From assembly GCA_902793375.1 (NCBI GenBank), contig CADBDE010000010.1, positions 1 to 42,409 on the forward strand: a stretch of DNA of 42,409 bases, written 5' to 3'. The position numbers and the translations under genes were made by a program. This stretch comes from an uncultured Erysipelotrichaceae bacterium. Lineage in GTDB: Bacteria > Bacillota_I > Bacilli_A > RF39 > UBA660. This document shows positions 1 to 6,890 of the stretch, piece by piece. A model generated the notes under the pieces. The model had not been told where the DNA came from. It saw nothing but the letters and a program-made list of their open reading frames with translations, and searched no databases. How positions within the stretch are numbered: the first letter of the stretch is position 1; every line of letters begins with the position of its first letter.

Positions 1-1
1 T

Positions 2-370
2 AGAGTTGGAATAGATTACAATCAAAAAGAAGAATTGAATTTTATTTCAATCATTCGATTACCAGATTTTGTAACTAAAAAAGATTTTGATTGGGCAATT
101 GAAGAAGCTACAAAAAAGAAAAAACAAGATTTCTCTAGAGTAGAGTTTTTAACTTATGATGAAGGAATATGTGTTCAATGTATGCATGTAGGTTCATATG
201 ATAATGAACCTGCTACAGTTGAACTAATGCATAAATATATGGAAGAAAATGGTTATGTTTTAGATATAACAGATAAAAGATTTCATCATGAAATATATTT
301 AAGTGATCCTAGAAAATGTAATGAAAACAAATTAAAGACTGTAATAAGACATCCAATAAAGAAAAAATAG
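2..370 (+). CDS. GyrI-like small-molecule-binding domain protein, 5'-truncated by window edge
   Basis: The frame is open from base 2, so the true start lies outside the window. A TTG at 35 is the first possible internal start but is probably not used. The last ~120 residues are visible. The C-terminal pattern, an HHEIYLSDPRKC segment followed by KLKTVIRHP, is typical of the GyrI-like/effector-binding proteins of Clostridia and Bacilli. These bind small molecules or drugs; some inhibit gyrase. It is followed 11 bases later by a TfoX-like gene and then an isochorismatase-like gene, apparently one operon. Family assignment is from motif memory; the ligand is unknown. Confidence 0.75.
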   Translation, partial: RVGIDYNQKEELNFISIIRLPDFVTKKDFDWAIEEATKKKKQDFSRVEFLTYDEGICVQCMHVGSYDNEPATVELMHKYMEENGYVLDITDKRFHHEIYLSDPRKCNENKLKTVIRHPIKKK

Positions 371-381
371 GAGTTGATTAA

Positions 382-681
382 ATGGCTACAACAAAAGGAT
401 ATAAAGATTATATTTTAGAACAATTAGACTTATTAGATAATATTACTTGTAGACCTATGATGGGTGGATATTTAATTTATCATAATAATATATTATTCGG
501 TGGTCTTTATGGTGGAGACAATTTTCTTGTAAAGATAGTGGAAAGTAATAAAAAATATAACATGAAAGAAAAAACACCTTATGAAGGTTCAAAAAAAACT
601 ATGTATCTTGTAGAAGATATAGATGATAAAGAAAAATTAAAAGATATTGTAATAGATACTTGTAAAGGATTAAAGATATAG
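382..681 (+). CDS. TfoX N-terminal-domain family protein
   Basis: This 99-residue protein has the layout of the TfoX N-terminal domain: a leading helix, then RPMMGGYLIYHNNILFGGL, then an NFLVKIVES strand and an MYLVEDIDD strand. Full TfoX/Sxy proteins are competence regulators in Gammaproteobacteria. Short stand-alone N-domain proteins like this are common in Firmicutes and have no settled role. The start is the ATG at 382, preceded by AGGAG. The stop codon directly abuts the ATG of the next gene, which suggests translational coupling. Confidence 0.8.
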   Translation: MATTKGYKDYILEQLDLLDNITCRPMMGGYLIYHNNILFGGLYGGDNFLVKIVESNKKYNMKEKTPYEGSKKTMYLVEDIDDKEKLKDIVIDTCKGLKI

Positions 682-1173
682 ATGAAAGCATTATTTGTTA
701 TAGATGTTCAAAAAGCTACTATTGGAAAAACTCATGATAAGTTTTTTAAATATGATGAAGAATTAATTAATAGAATAAATAAATCAATCGAAGAAAACGA
801 AACAGTAATTTATATTAGAAATTTAATGAAAAATAATTTTATAAATAAACTAGCACCAGTTCATGTGTTTGACGGAACAGTTGAAGCTGAATTGTCTGAT
901 GAAGTAATAAAAAAAGGAAATGTAATTTTTGATAAATATAAGGGAGATGCATTTACTAATCCTAAATTGTTAGATTATTTAAAAGAAAATAATGTTGATA
1001 CAATTGAAATCGTTGGAGTTGATGGTGGAGGATGTATATCGTTAACTGCTTTAGGAGCAATAGATAATGGATTTAAAGTAATACTAAATACAAACGCTAT
1101 TGGAACAATGTTTAATAAAAAGAAAGAAAAATATTATAAATTGTTAAAAGAAAAGGGAGCAGAATTTAAGTAA
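682..1173 (+). CDS. Isochorismatase-family cysteine hydrolase
   Basis: The 163-residue product has the family signature: an N-terminal strand ending in Asp8 (FVIDVQ), a KYKGDAF segment carrying the likely catalytic lysine (Lys85), and a GGGCIS loop with the nucleophilic Cys118. Members hydrolyse amides or ethers such as nicotinamide, N-carbamoyl compounds or isochorismate; the substrate cannot be told here. The ATG follows directly on the TfoX-like stop codon, so it is the last gene of a three-gene unit. Its final codons (GGGAGCAG, 1155-1162) are the left arm of an inverted repeat whose right arm (CTGCTCCC, 1181-1188) begins spacer repeat A. Confidence 0.85.
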   Translation: MKALFVIDVQKATIGKTHDKFFKYDEELINRINKSIEENETVIYIRNLMKNNFINKLAPVHVFDGTVEAELSDEVIKKGNVIFDKYKGDAFTNPKLLDYLKENNVDTIEIVGVDGGGCISLTALGAIDNGFKVILNTNAIGTMFNKKKEKYYKLLKEKGAEFK

Positions 1174-1183
1174 AAATGACCTG

Positions 1184-1395
1184 CTCCCAATACGCAATCA
1201 ACCAAGACAGTTTTATGTATAGGAACATGTTTTTAAATATGAAACATGGTTGAATGACCTATTCCTGAATAGGTGACCACCCACGTTGAATGCGTCTGTT
1301 TATTAATGAAGAAATAACCTTTATTTTTCAAGGGTTTTGATTATTCGACTAGTTTTATAAAAATGTACTTATTTTTGATAAAAAAGTACATTTTT
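1184..1395 (+). repeat. Structured spacer repeat A (full-length copy)
   Basis: This ~210-base non-coding repeat fills most of the gap 1174-1521. It begins with CCCAATACGCAA. It contains TCAACCA/TGGTTGA (1198-1204/1247-1253) enclosing a CATGTTT/AAACATG hairpin, a CCTATTC/AATAGG hairpin, then CACCCACGTTGAATGCGTC and GTCTGTTTATTA. It ends in a perfect 12-bp hairpin (1359-1370/1384-1395) followed by T residues. The element ends can pair (ACGCA with TGCGT). It aligns along its whole length with repeat B and in its first ~120 bases with repeat C. The rest of the gap holds a probable -10 box, TATACT, at 1491. Confidence 0.75.
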
Positions 1396-1521
1396 AAATG
1401 TTTTTTGAAAAAGTATAGTCTTATGTAGACATGTTTCTAAATACAAGTATATTAAATTAATAAATAAATAGATAGTTTTAAAAAAATGTGTTATACTATT
1501 ATAGAGGAAGTGATAGTAAAA

Positions 1522-2478
1522 ATGGAAGAAGAAAATAAAAATGTTGAAGAAAATATAACACCAGTAGAACCAGTTCAAGCAGAACCAGCAACGCCTGCAC
1601 CAGAGCCAGCTAAGAAAAAAGGTAAAGGTGGATTAATCTGCATAGTATTATTACTTTTAATATGTGGAGGATTTGCCGCATGGTATTTTGCTTTAGGTGG
1701 AAAAGATGTATTAGCAGGTAAGAAAGAAGAACCAAAGCAAGAAGAGAAGAAAGAAGAAAACGAAAATAAGCAAGAGAAAAAGGAAGAATCAAAAATAGAA
1801 ATATTTGAAGATAATGACACTGAACATGAAATAATTACTTTTGATGACATATTTAATGTTATGAGTCAAGATGTAACAAAAAATAAAGCTTATAAAATTC
1901 AAAATATAGTTATTAATAATAAGAAAGCAAGTTTATACATAGACTATACTTTTGAATACCAAAAATATGATCTTATTCCAGATGATAAAACAAGGGGTAC
2001 AACAAATGTTACTATTAAACATGGCGATACAGTTTTATATACAAAAAAAACATATAATTATCAGCCAACTTATGTTATTACATATTTAGGTATTGTTGAT
2101 AATAATTATTTAATCGTTGGTGAAAAAACATGCTCATCAATTAATCTTAATAGTAATAATTTATGTAATATTAACAAAAGAGAATCATATAATGAAATAT
2201 CTTTAGTAAGTTATAATAAAACAGAGAAAATTGATAAATATTTCAATAATAATGAATTTTTTGTATATGATTTATCAAATGATGATAGTGGAATAACTGT
2301 TAAAACACTATTAAACAAATTCGGATCAGGTATGTGGAACTGTGAAGAAACTGGTGATGTACAAAGAGTTTATAAAATTGAATATAGTTCTAGTTCTAAA
2401 TTGTTTACTGAAGCTAAAATGAAAAGCAATATTACTTTCGAAGAATATTGTAAAAATAAAGATGATTCAATATTTTAA
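1522..2478 (+). CDS. Membrane-anchored hypothetical protein
   Basis: I do not recognise a family. The 318-residue product has an acidic, Pro-rich cytoplasmic N-terminus (~1-32), a KKKGKGG stop-transfer stretch, one transmembrane helix (~40-57), then a Lys/Glu-rich linker (~65-95) and a ~220-residue domain predicted to be outside, with several cysteines. The start is the ATG at 1522, set by GAGGAAGTGAT; an upstream in-frame ATG at 1486 lies on the -10 box and lacks a ribosome site. A strong terminator follows, so it is a monocistron between repeats A and B. Its design resembles the minus-strand protein at 19637-21340 (charged head, one helix, outer domain), without clear sequence identity. Confidence 0.65.
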   Translation: MEEENKNVEENITPVEPVQAEPATPAPEPAKKKGKGGLICIVLLLLICGGFAAWYFALGGKDVLAGKKEEPKQEEKKEENENKQEKKEESKIEIFEDNDTEHEIITFDDIFNVMSQDVTKNKAYKIQNIVINNKKASLYIDYTFEYQKYDLIPDDKTRGTTNVTIKHGDTVLYTKKTYNYQPTYVITYLGIVDNNYLIVGEKTCSSINLNSNNLCNINKRESYNEISLVSYNKTEKIDKYFNNNEFFVYDLSNDDSGITVKTLLNKFGSGMWNCEETGDVQRVYKIEYSSSSKLFTEAKMKSNITFEEYCKNKDDSIF

Positions 2479-2500
2479 AAATATTAGATGACATTATTAT

Positions 2501-2528
2501 AAAAAAACTAGCAACAGCTAGTTTTTTA
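2501..2528 (+). terminator. Rho-independent terminator
   Basis: Stem ACTAGC (2507-2512) with GCTAGT (2517-2522), loop AACA, flanked by an A-tract and a T-tract. It ends the membrane-anchored gene. Confidence 0.85.
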
Positions 2529-2560
2529 TGATACTTAATGTTGAAAAAATTAATGTTAAT

Positions 2561-2777
2561 TGACTTAGTACTAATACGCAAACTACCCTGATAGTTTCAT
2601 AGCTAGGAAATAATCCTAATACGCAAACAAGGATAGAGCACTTAGTACTGACACTGATACAACCCATGTGGAATGCGTTTGCTTGCTTATGAAGAAATAA
2701 CTTTATTTTATAAGGATTTCGATAATTTAAAAAGTAATAAAAATGTACTGATTTTTGATAAAACAGTACATTTTTTT
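2561..2777 (+). repeat. Structured spacer repeat B (full-length copy)
   Basis: Second full copy of repeat A. It starts TGACTTAGTACTAATACGCA, holds the AAACTA/TAGTTT hairpin, a second AATACGCAAAC, the AGCACTTAGTACTGACACTG segment, CAACCCATGTGGAATGCGTT and ATGAAGAAATAACTTTATTTT. It ends in the same 12-bp hairpin (2739-2750/2764-2775), with an identical 13-base loop and one compensatory base-pair change. Between its end and the next gene (2778-2934) there is only a promoter. Confidence 0.75.
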
Positions 2778-2876
2778 GTTTATATAAAAGTAGGTAGTTC
2801 GTGTTTGATATGTTCCCACATACCACCATTGTATTCTATGTGTTTAGTTAAAATGTAATAAAAATAATTCTCCATA

Positions 2877-2885
2877 TGATATAAT
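2877..2885 (+). promoter_or_regulatory. Extended -10 promoter of the first NUDIX gene
   Basis: TGATATAAT at 2877-2885 is a consensus extended -10 element about 50 bases before the NUDIX start. No clear -35 box is seen. Confidence 0.6.
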
Positions 2886-2934
2886 CAAATTATATTGAAA
2901 TGTATTATGAATTCTTTGAAAGGAGATAAGAATT

Positions 2935-3390
2935 ATGGGATACATTATGAATTTGAGAGAAAAAGTAGGGCATAGTCCACTTATTGGTGTTGGAGCAACA
3001 GCGCTAGTATTTAATAGCAAAAATGAATTACTCCTTAATCTTAGATGTGATACAAATAATTGGGGCATTCCAGGTGGTTCAAAAGAATTAAATGAATCAT
3101 TAGAAGAATGTGCAATAAGAGAATTAAAAGAAGAAACAAATATTAATGTAAATGATTTGGAATTAATTACTGTATTGTCAGGAAAAGAATATTATTTTAA
3201 ATATCCAAATGAAGATGAACTAGATTGCGTTATTGTGCTATACAAAGTTTTAAATTATGATGGAGAACTTAATATAAATGATGGAGAAAGTAGAGAATTA
3301 AAATTCTATTCATTAGATAGTTTGCCTGAATTAGAATCTAGGGCAAAAGCAATAATAGACAAGATTAAAAGTGGGATAATTGAACTATAA
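2935..3390 (+). CDS. NUDIX hydrolase (copy 1)
   Basis: A 151-residue single-domain NUDIX protein. The box is intact: GGSKELNESLEECAIRELKE followed by ET, giving G-x5-E-x7-REUxEE with Asn instead of Gly near the end. The family hydrolyses nucleoside diphosphates linked to another moiety, using Mg2+ held by the box glutamates; the substrate is not predictable. A second gene at 4027-4482 encodes a product differing at only 13 of 151 positions. AAAGGAGATAA precedes both. The ATG at 2935 is taken as start; ATG 2944 is an alternative. Repeat B lies upstream and repeat D directly downstream. Confidence 0.9.
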   Translation: MGYIMNLREKVGHSPLIGVGATALVFNSKNELLLNLRCDTNNWGIPGGSKELNESLEECAIRELKEETNINVNDLELITVLSGKEYYFKYPNEDELDCVIVLYKVLNYDGELNINDGESRELKFYSLDSLPELESRAKAIIDKIKSGIIEL

Positions 3391-3442
3391 TGACATGCCA
3401 AAAACCCACGGTCTAGCCATTGCGAAAGTGTCTGTTTATTAG
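3391..3442 (+). repeat. Short spacer repeat D
   Basis: Begins directly after the NUDIX stop: TGACATGCCAAAAACCCACG, then GTCTAGCCATTGCGAAAGTG and TCTGTTTATT. It is about 80% identical by eye to repeat E (5474-5527), and shares AACCCACG plus GTCTGTTTATTA with the 3' part of repeat A. Outer bases GACAT/GTGTC can pair. It ends just before the ribosome site of the next gene. Confidence 0.65.
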
Positions 3443-3456
3443 AGAGGAGATAAAAA

Positions 3457-3879
3457 ATGAAAATATTAATAATATGTAGTAAAAAGTTTTATTCAAAAAT
3501 AGAAGAAGTAAAAAAATATTTAGAAGAGAAAAACATAGAGGTATTCTTACCAAATTGTTATGATGATCCAACTGCCGAACAAAAGGCATGGGATTTAGGA
3601 GTAGAAGAACATCAAAAATTTAAAGCAGCAATGTATAAACAAAGTGAAGATACAATTTCAAATATGGATGCAGTTTTAGTATTAAATCTAGATAAAGAAA
3701 AAGATGGAAAAATACTAAAAAACTATATCGGAGGAGCTACATTCTTGGAAATGTATGATGCATTTAGATTAGGTAAAAAAATATATTTATATAATGATAT
3801 TCCCAATGGAATGCTCTATGATGAAATAGAAGGATTTGGACCAATAATCATAAGTGGAGATTTAAAATTAATTAAATAA
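3457..3879 (+). CDS. Nucleoside 2-deoxyribosyltransferase-like fold protein
   Basis: The 140-residue product starts with a Rossmann-like strand (MKILIICSKKFY) and a helix with KKYLEEKNIEVFLPN. It continues with NMDAVLVLNLDKE and NYIGGATFLEMYDAFRLGKK, then an IYLYNDIP strand. This layout, including Gly-Gly-x-Thr-x-x-Glu, matches the nucleoside 2-deoxyribosyltransferase/DUF4406-like group, where the Glu is the catalytic nucleophile. The enzyme would cleave or transfer the sugar of deoxynucleosides or nucleotides. It lies alone between repeats D and C and between the two NUDIX genes, so the trio may act on nucleotides; that link is inference. Start ATG has a GAGAGGAGA ribosome site. Confidence 0.65.
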   Translation: MKILIICSKKFYSKIEEVKKYLEEKNIEVFLPNCYDDPTAEQKAWDLGVEEHQKFKAAMYKQSEDTISNMDAVLVLNLDKEKDGKILKNYIGGATFLEMYDAFRLGKKIYLYNDIPNGMLYDEIEGFGPIIISGDLKLIK

Positions 3880-3880
3880 T

Positions 3881-4009
3881 TTGACTTATTCCCAATACGC
3901 AAACAACTGTGGTTGTTTCATAGCTAGAAAATATTCCTAATACTGAAACATGGTTAGAGCACTTAGCACTGACACTGAAACAACCCATTGTGAGAGTGTC
4001 ACGGTGCTT
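3881..4009 (+). repeat. Structured spacer repeat C (3'-shortened copy)
   Basis: Aligns with the first ~120 bases of A and B: CCCAATACGCAAACAACTGT, GTTTCATAGCTAG, CCTAATACTGAAACATGGTT, GAGCACTTAGCACTGACACT and CAACCCATTG. It contains an AAACAAC/GTTGTTT hairpin (3901-3918) and two nested stems, AGCAC/GTGCT (3958-3962/4004-4008) and GACACT/AGTGTC (3971-3976/3995-4000). It lacks the ~90-base tail of A and B. It runs straight into TTGAAAGGAGATAA of the second NUDIX gene, with no room for a separate promoter. Confidence 0.75.
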
Positions 4010-4026
4010 GAAAGGAGATAAATGTT

Positions 4027-4482
4027 ATGGGATATATAATGAATTTAAGAGAAAAAGTTGGACATAGTCCACTTATAGGTGTTGGTGCAACCACACTAGT
4101 ATTTAATAATAAAAATGAATTACTTCTTAATCTTAGAAGTGATACAAATACTTGGGGTATACCAGGTGGTAGTAAAGAACTTAATGAAACGTTAGAAGAA
4201 TGTGCAATAAGAGAATTAAAAGAGGAAACAAATATTAATGTAAATGATTTAGAATTAATAACAGTATTATCTGGTAAAGAGTATTATTTTAAATATCCAA
4301 ATGAAGATGAATTAGATTGCGTTATTGCATTATATAAAGTATCAAACTATGAAGGTGAATTAAATATAAATGATAAAGAGAGTAAAGAATTAAAATTCTT
4401 CTCATTAGATAATTTACCAGAACTAGAATCACGTGCAAAAGCAATAATAGATAAGATTAAAAGTGGTATTATAAAACTTTAA
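4027..4482 (+). CDS. NUDIX hydrolase (copy 2)
   Basis: Near twin of the protein at 2935-3390 (138 of 151 residues identical by my count), with the same complete NUDIX box. At the DNA level many third codon positions differ, so the copies seem to have diverged under selection to keep the protein or to have been acquired separately. The start is the ATG at 4027; GGAG lies 10 bases upstream, and an ATG at 4021 reaches a stop within a few codons. Repeat C directly precedes it. Downstream is the promoter of the BRO/DinD-like gene. Confidence 0.9.
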   Translation: MGYIMNLREKVGHSPLIGVGATTLVFNNKNELLLNLRSDTNTWGIPGGSKELNETLEECAIRELKEETNINVNDLELITVLSGKEYYFKYPNEDELDCVIALYKVSNYEGELNINDKESKELKFFSLDNLPELESRAKAIIDKIKSGIIKL

Positions 4483-4525
4483 AAACACAGTTTTATTAAA
4501 AATTTAAAAACTTCTTTATGTTCGA

Positions 4526-4554
4526 TTGACTATAGAACAATTGTATGATAATAT
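4526..4554 (+). promoter_or_regulatory. Promoter of BRO/DinD-like gene 1 with a LexA-like operator
   Basis: TTGACT (4526-4531), a 17-base spacer and TAATAT (4549-4554). Between them is GAACAATTGTAT (4535-4546), which resembles the Gram-positive LexA/DinR box GAAC-N4-GTTC with a perfect left half and two right-half mismatches. The placement would suit repression. Inference only. Confidence 0.45.
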
Positions 4555-4576
4555 GCGCATATAAGGAGGGTTTAAA

Positions 4577-5404
4577 ATGAAAAATCAATTAAAAATACTA
4601 GAAAAAGAATTCGACAATAGTAAAATTAGAACAATATGGGATAAGGATCAAGAAAAATATTACATAAGTGTAGTAGATATAATAGCTGTTTTAACAGAAA
4701 GTGAGAATCCTAGAAATTATTGGAAAGTTCTAAAACATAGACTTAAACAGGAAGGTAATGAGTCGGTTACAAATTGTAACCAACTGAAATTAAAAGCAGC
4801 AGATGGAAAGAATTACAATACAGATGTTGTTGATATTGAAGGTATGTTTAGACTAATTGAGTCCGTTCCTAGTCAAAAAGCAGAGCCAATTAAATTATGG
4901 CTTGCTCGTTTAGGAAAAGAAAGAATAGATGAAGAATATGATCCTGAAATAGCTATTAATAGAGCTTTGGAAACATATAGGAGAAAAGGTTATTCAGACG
5001 ATTGGATTAATCAAAGGTTAAAAGCAATAGATGCTAGAAAAGAATTTACTGATGAACTAAAACATAAAGGTATAGAAAAAAGTAATGATTTTGCTTCATT
5101 AACTAATTTATTAACTAAAGTATGGAGTGGTTTTTCAGTTAAAGAATATAAAGAATACAAAGGTCTAACTAAAGAAAACTTAAGAGATAATATGACAAAT
5201 ATGGAGCTTGTTTTAAATATGCTAGCAGAAGTATCATCAACAGAAATATCAAAATCAAAAAATGATACAGGATATACTAGTGCAGAATCATCTGTTATAA
5301 AGGGAAGCGGTATTGCCAAAAATGCTAAAGAGCAAATAGAGCAAGAAACAGGAAAAAAGGTAGTAACTAGTGAAAGACATATAAATACAAAGCAATTAAG
5401 ATAG
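4577..5404 (+). CDS. BRO N-domain / DinD-like (DNA-damage-inducible protein D family) protein 1
   Basis: The 275-residue product begins with a BRO-type DNA-binding domain (~10-120): IRTIWDKDQEKYYISVVDII, YWKVLKHRLKQEGNE and a second half ending KAEPIKLWLARLGKERIDE. The C-terminal part (~120-275) resembles DinD: an EFTDELKHKGI segment, NLLTKVWSGFSVKEYKEYKG, and a basic tail. BRO proteins bind DNA in phages, insect viruses and bacteria. E. coli DinD is SOS-induced and interferes with RecA strand exchange. A paralogue lies at 15329-16180 with the same domain order. Strong AAGGAGG ribosome site. Both copies have a LexA-like site upstream, consistent with DNA-damage control. Confidence 0.85.
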   Translation: MKNQLKILEKEFDNSKIRTIWDKDQEKYYISVVDIIAVLTESENPRNYWKVLKHRLKQEGNESVTNCNQLKLKAADGKNYNTDVVDIEGMFRLIESVPSQKAEPIKLWLARLGKERIDEEYDPEIAINRALETYRRKGYSDDWINQRLKAIDARKEFTDELKHKGIEKSNDFASLTNLLTKVWSGFSVKEYKEYKGLTKENLRDNMTNMELVLNMLAEVSSTEISKSKNDTGYTSAESSVIKGSGIAKNAKEQIEQETGKKVVTSERHINTKQLR

Positions 5405-5473
5405 CAAATATCCTACAGACAAGGTTGGCAGTTTGTTGGTAGTATCCATGCAAAGATCCACAGTTATATAAAA

Positions 5474-5527
5474 AATGACATAGCAAAAACCCACGATCTA
5501 GCCATTGCGAAAGTATCACGATATTTG
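5474..5527 (+). repeat. Short spacer repeat E
   Basis: Relative of repeat D: AATGACATAGCAAAAACCCA, then CGATCTAGCCATTGCGAAAG and TATCACGATATTTGAGAGG. It sits between the BRO/DinD-like gene and the nitroreductase-like gene and ends at the latter's ribosome site. The preceding 5405-5473 shows no feature I can name. Confidence 0.65.
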
Positions 5528-5541
5528 AGAGGAAATGAATT

Positions 5542-6291
5542 ATGAATAAAGATTTATACGAAATGATATTTAAAAGAAAATCTTTTCATTTATTTAGAAA
5601 TATAGGAAACGAACATCTTGAAGAAGATGAATTAAAAGATATTGAAATAGAGTTTTCTAAATTAAAACATTTAGTTGAAGATATTAAAGTAAAAATAAAA
5701 ATAGTAAAAAATGAATCAATTTTAAGAGGGCAAGAATATTGCATATTGTTTTATTCTGAAAAGAAAGATAATTACTTACAAAATATAGGTTATTTAGGAG
5801 AACAATTAGATCTTTATTTAGTATCAAAAAATATAGGCACATTATGGTTTGGAATAGGAAAAGTTGATGAAAAAGAATTAGACGGATTAAGTTTTGTTAT
5901 CATGATTGCCATAGCCAAAGTAGATTCAAGAGATAAATTTAGAAAAGATATGTATAAAAGTAAGAGAAAAGAAATATCTGAAATATGGATTGGAGAAAAT
6001 TTTCTAGATATTGCTAATATAGTTAGGTTTACTCCTAGTGCATGTAATACACAACCGTGGAGAGTTGAATCATCAAACAATGAATTAAAGATATATAGAT
6101 ATCGAAAAGAAGGAAAAAGAGGCATCATGCCAAAAGATAGGGTTATTTATTATAATCAAATAGATATAGGTATATTTTTATGTTTCTTAGAATTATGTTT
6201 AGAGCATAATAATATTAATTATAAAAAAAATTTATTTGTTGAAGAAGATCACGAACAAGAAAACAATTTAACTGCTATATATCATATTTGA
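5542..6291 (+). CDS. Putative nitroreductase (TM1586-like family)
   Basis: The 249-residue product has the tandem-domain look of the TM1586-type nitroreductases. The N-terminal half starts DLYEMIFKRKSFHLFRNIG, and the middle contains NIGYLGEQLDLYLVSKNIGT with the GTLWFG loop. The C-terminal half has FTPSACNTQPWRV, the usual NTQPW flavin-binding segment. Such proteins bind FMN and reduce nitro compounds or quinones; the true substrate is unknown. ATG at 5542 follows GAGAGGAAATG. The gene lies behind repeat E, and a MarR gene follows after a short gap, a common regulator/reductase pairing. Confidence 0.75.
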   Translation: MNKDLYEMIFKRKSFHLFRNIGNEHLEEDELKDIEIEFSKLKHLVEDIKVKIKIVKNESILRGQEYCILFYSEKKDNYLQNIGYLGEQLDLYLVSKNIGTLWFGIGKVDEKELDGLSFVIMIAIAKVDSRDKFRKDMYKSKRKEISEIWIGENFLDIANIVRFTPSACNTQPWRVESSNNELKIYRYRKEGKRGIMPKDRVIYYNQIDIGIFLCFLELCLEHNNINYKKNLFVEEDHEQENNLTAIYHI

Positions 6292-6316
6292 AAAAAGTGT
6301 GAAAAATATAAAAGTA

Positions 6317-6325
6317 TGATACAAT
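6317..6325 (+). promoter_or_regulatory. Extended -10 promoter of the marR-like gene
   Basis: TGATACAAT at 6317-6325 forms an extended -10 element about 38 bases before the MarR start, with AT-rich palindromic sequence (TATATATCAAATTATATA) just behind it that could serve as its operator. Confidence 0.45.
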
Positions 6326-6362
6326 TTATATATCAAATTATATAGATTTTGGGAGATAGAAT

Positions 6363-6770
6363 ATGATAACTGAAAAAATGAAGAATATTGTTTTTTATAT
6401 AAAAACAGATGTTGATAATAAAATGAGAAAGTATAATCTTACTACTGTACAAATACTTCTATTAGAGTTTTTAAATAATAATAGAGATAAAGAAATTATT
6501 CAGAAAGATATTTGTGAACACTTATCTTTAAAACATAGTACAATTATTAATATTCTAAAAAGACTTGAATCAAAGGAATTAATTACAAAAAAAACAAATT
6601 ATAAATCTGTTATAAGTATAACTGATAAAGGAAAAGAATTACTTAAAAAACTTGGAGTTAAAACAGGATTTATAGAAGATATTTTATTGAATGGATTTAC
6701 TAAAGAAGAAATTGAAGTTTTATCTTCACAATTGGATAGTATGTTTAAAAACGTAAGTAATACAAAATAA
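6363..6770 (+). CDS. MarR-family transcriptional regulator
   Basis: A 135-residue winged-helix protein. The N-terminal dimer helix is followed by NLTTVQILLLEFLNNNRD, the recognition helix region HLSLKHSTIINILKRLESKE and the wing ITKKTNYKSVISITDKGKEL. It ends with a helix carrying LLNGFTKEEIEVLSSQLDSM, the usual MarR C-terminal dimerisation helix. MarR proteins repress nearby genes and release on binding phenolic or oxidising compounds. The adjacent nitroreductase-like gene and the downstream P-type ATPase are the obvious candidate targets, but no operator is proven. GGGAGATAG precedes the ATG. Confidence 0.85.
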   Translation: MITEKMKNIVFYIKTDVDNKMRKYNLTTVQILLLEFLNNNRDKEIIQKDICEHLSLKHSTIINILKRLESKELITKKTNYKSVISITDKGKELLKKLGVKTGFIEDILLNGFTKEEIEVLSSQLDSMFKNVSNTK

Positions 6771-6779
6771 AGTAAAAAG

Positions 6780-6840
6780 ATACTTAAGGAAGCATCAAAT
6801 TAGTTGAAACATATATGATTTTTTAAGTATTATTTTTTTT
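6780..6840 (+). terminator. Terminator after marR-like gene
   Basis: ATACTTAA (6780-6787) pairs with TTAAGTAT (6823-6830), followed by TATTTTTTTT. The loop of about 35 bases is long, so efficiency is uncertain. Confidence 0.55.
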
Positions 6841-6857
6841 AATTCTAAACTTTTTTT

Positions 6858-6866
6858 TGCTATAAT
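6858..6866 (+). promoter_or_regulatory. Extended -10 promoter of mgtA
   Basis: TGCTATAAT at 6858-6866, only 24 bases before the ATG. The untranslated leader is therefore too short for an Mg2+ riboswitch or a leader peptide. Confidence 0.65.
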
Positions 6867-6890
6867 AGTGTAGGATGGATGTGATATATA

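Noticed and set aside
1184-4009. Repeats A-C as a known riboswitch or T-box
   Set aside because: There is no T-box core (GGTGGNACCGCG type), and none of the riboswitch consensus cores I can recall fits. Copy B lies upstream of the promoter of the next gene, so it could not act in its leader. The repeats are reported as structured elements of unknown role.
1184-5527. CRISPR array
   Set aside because: The repeats are long, few, unevenly spaced and separated by whole genes; no short regular repeat-spacer pattern and no cas gene are visible.
6771-6890. Mg2+-sensing leader upstream of mgtA
   Set aside because: The -10 box lies only 24 bases from the start codon, leaving no room for a riboswitch or leader peptide.
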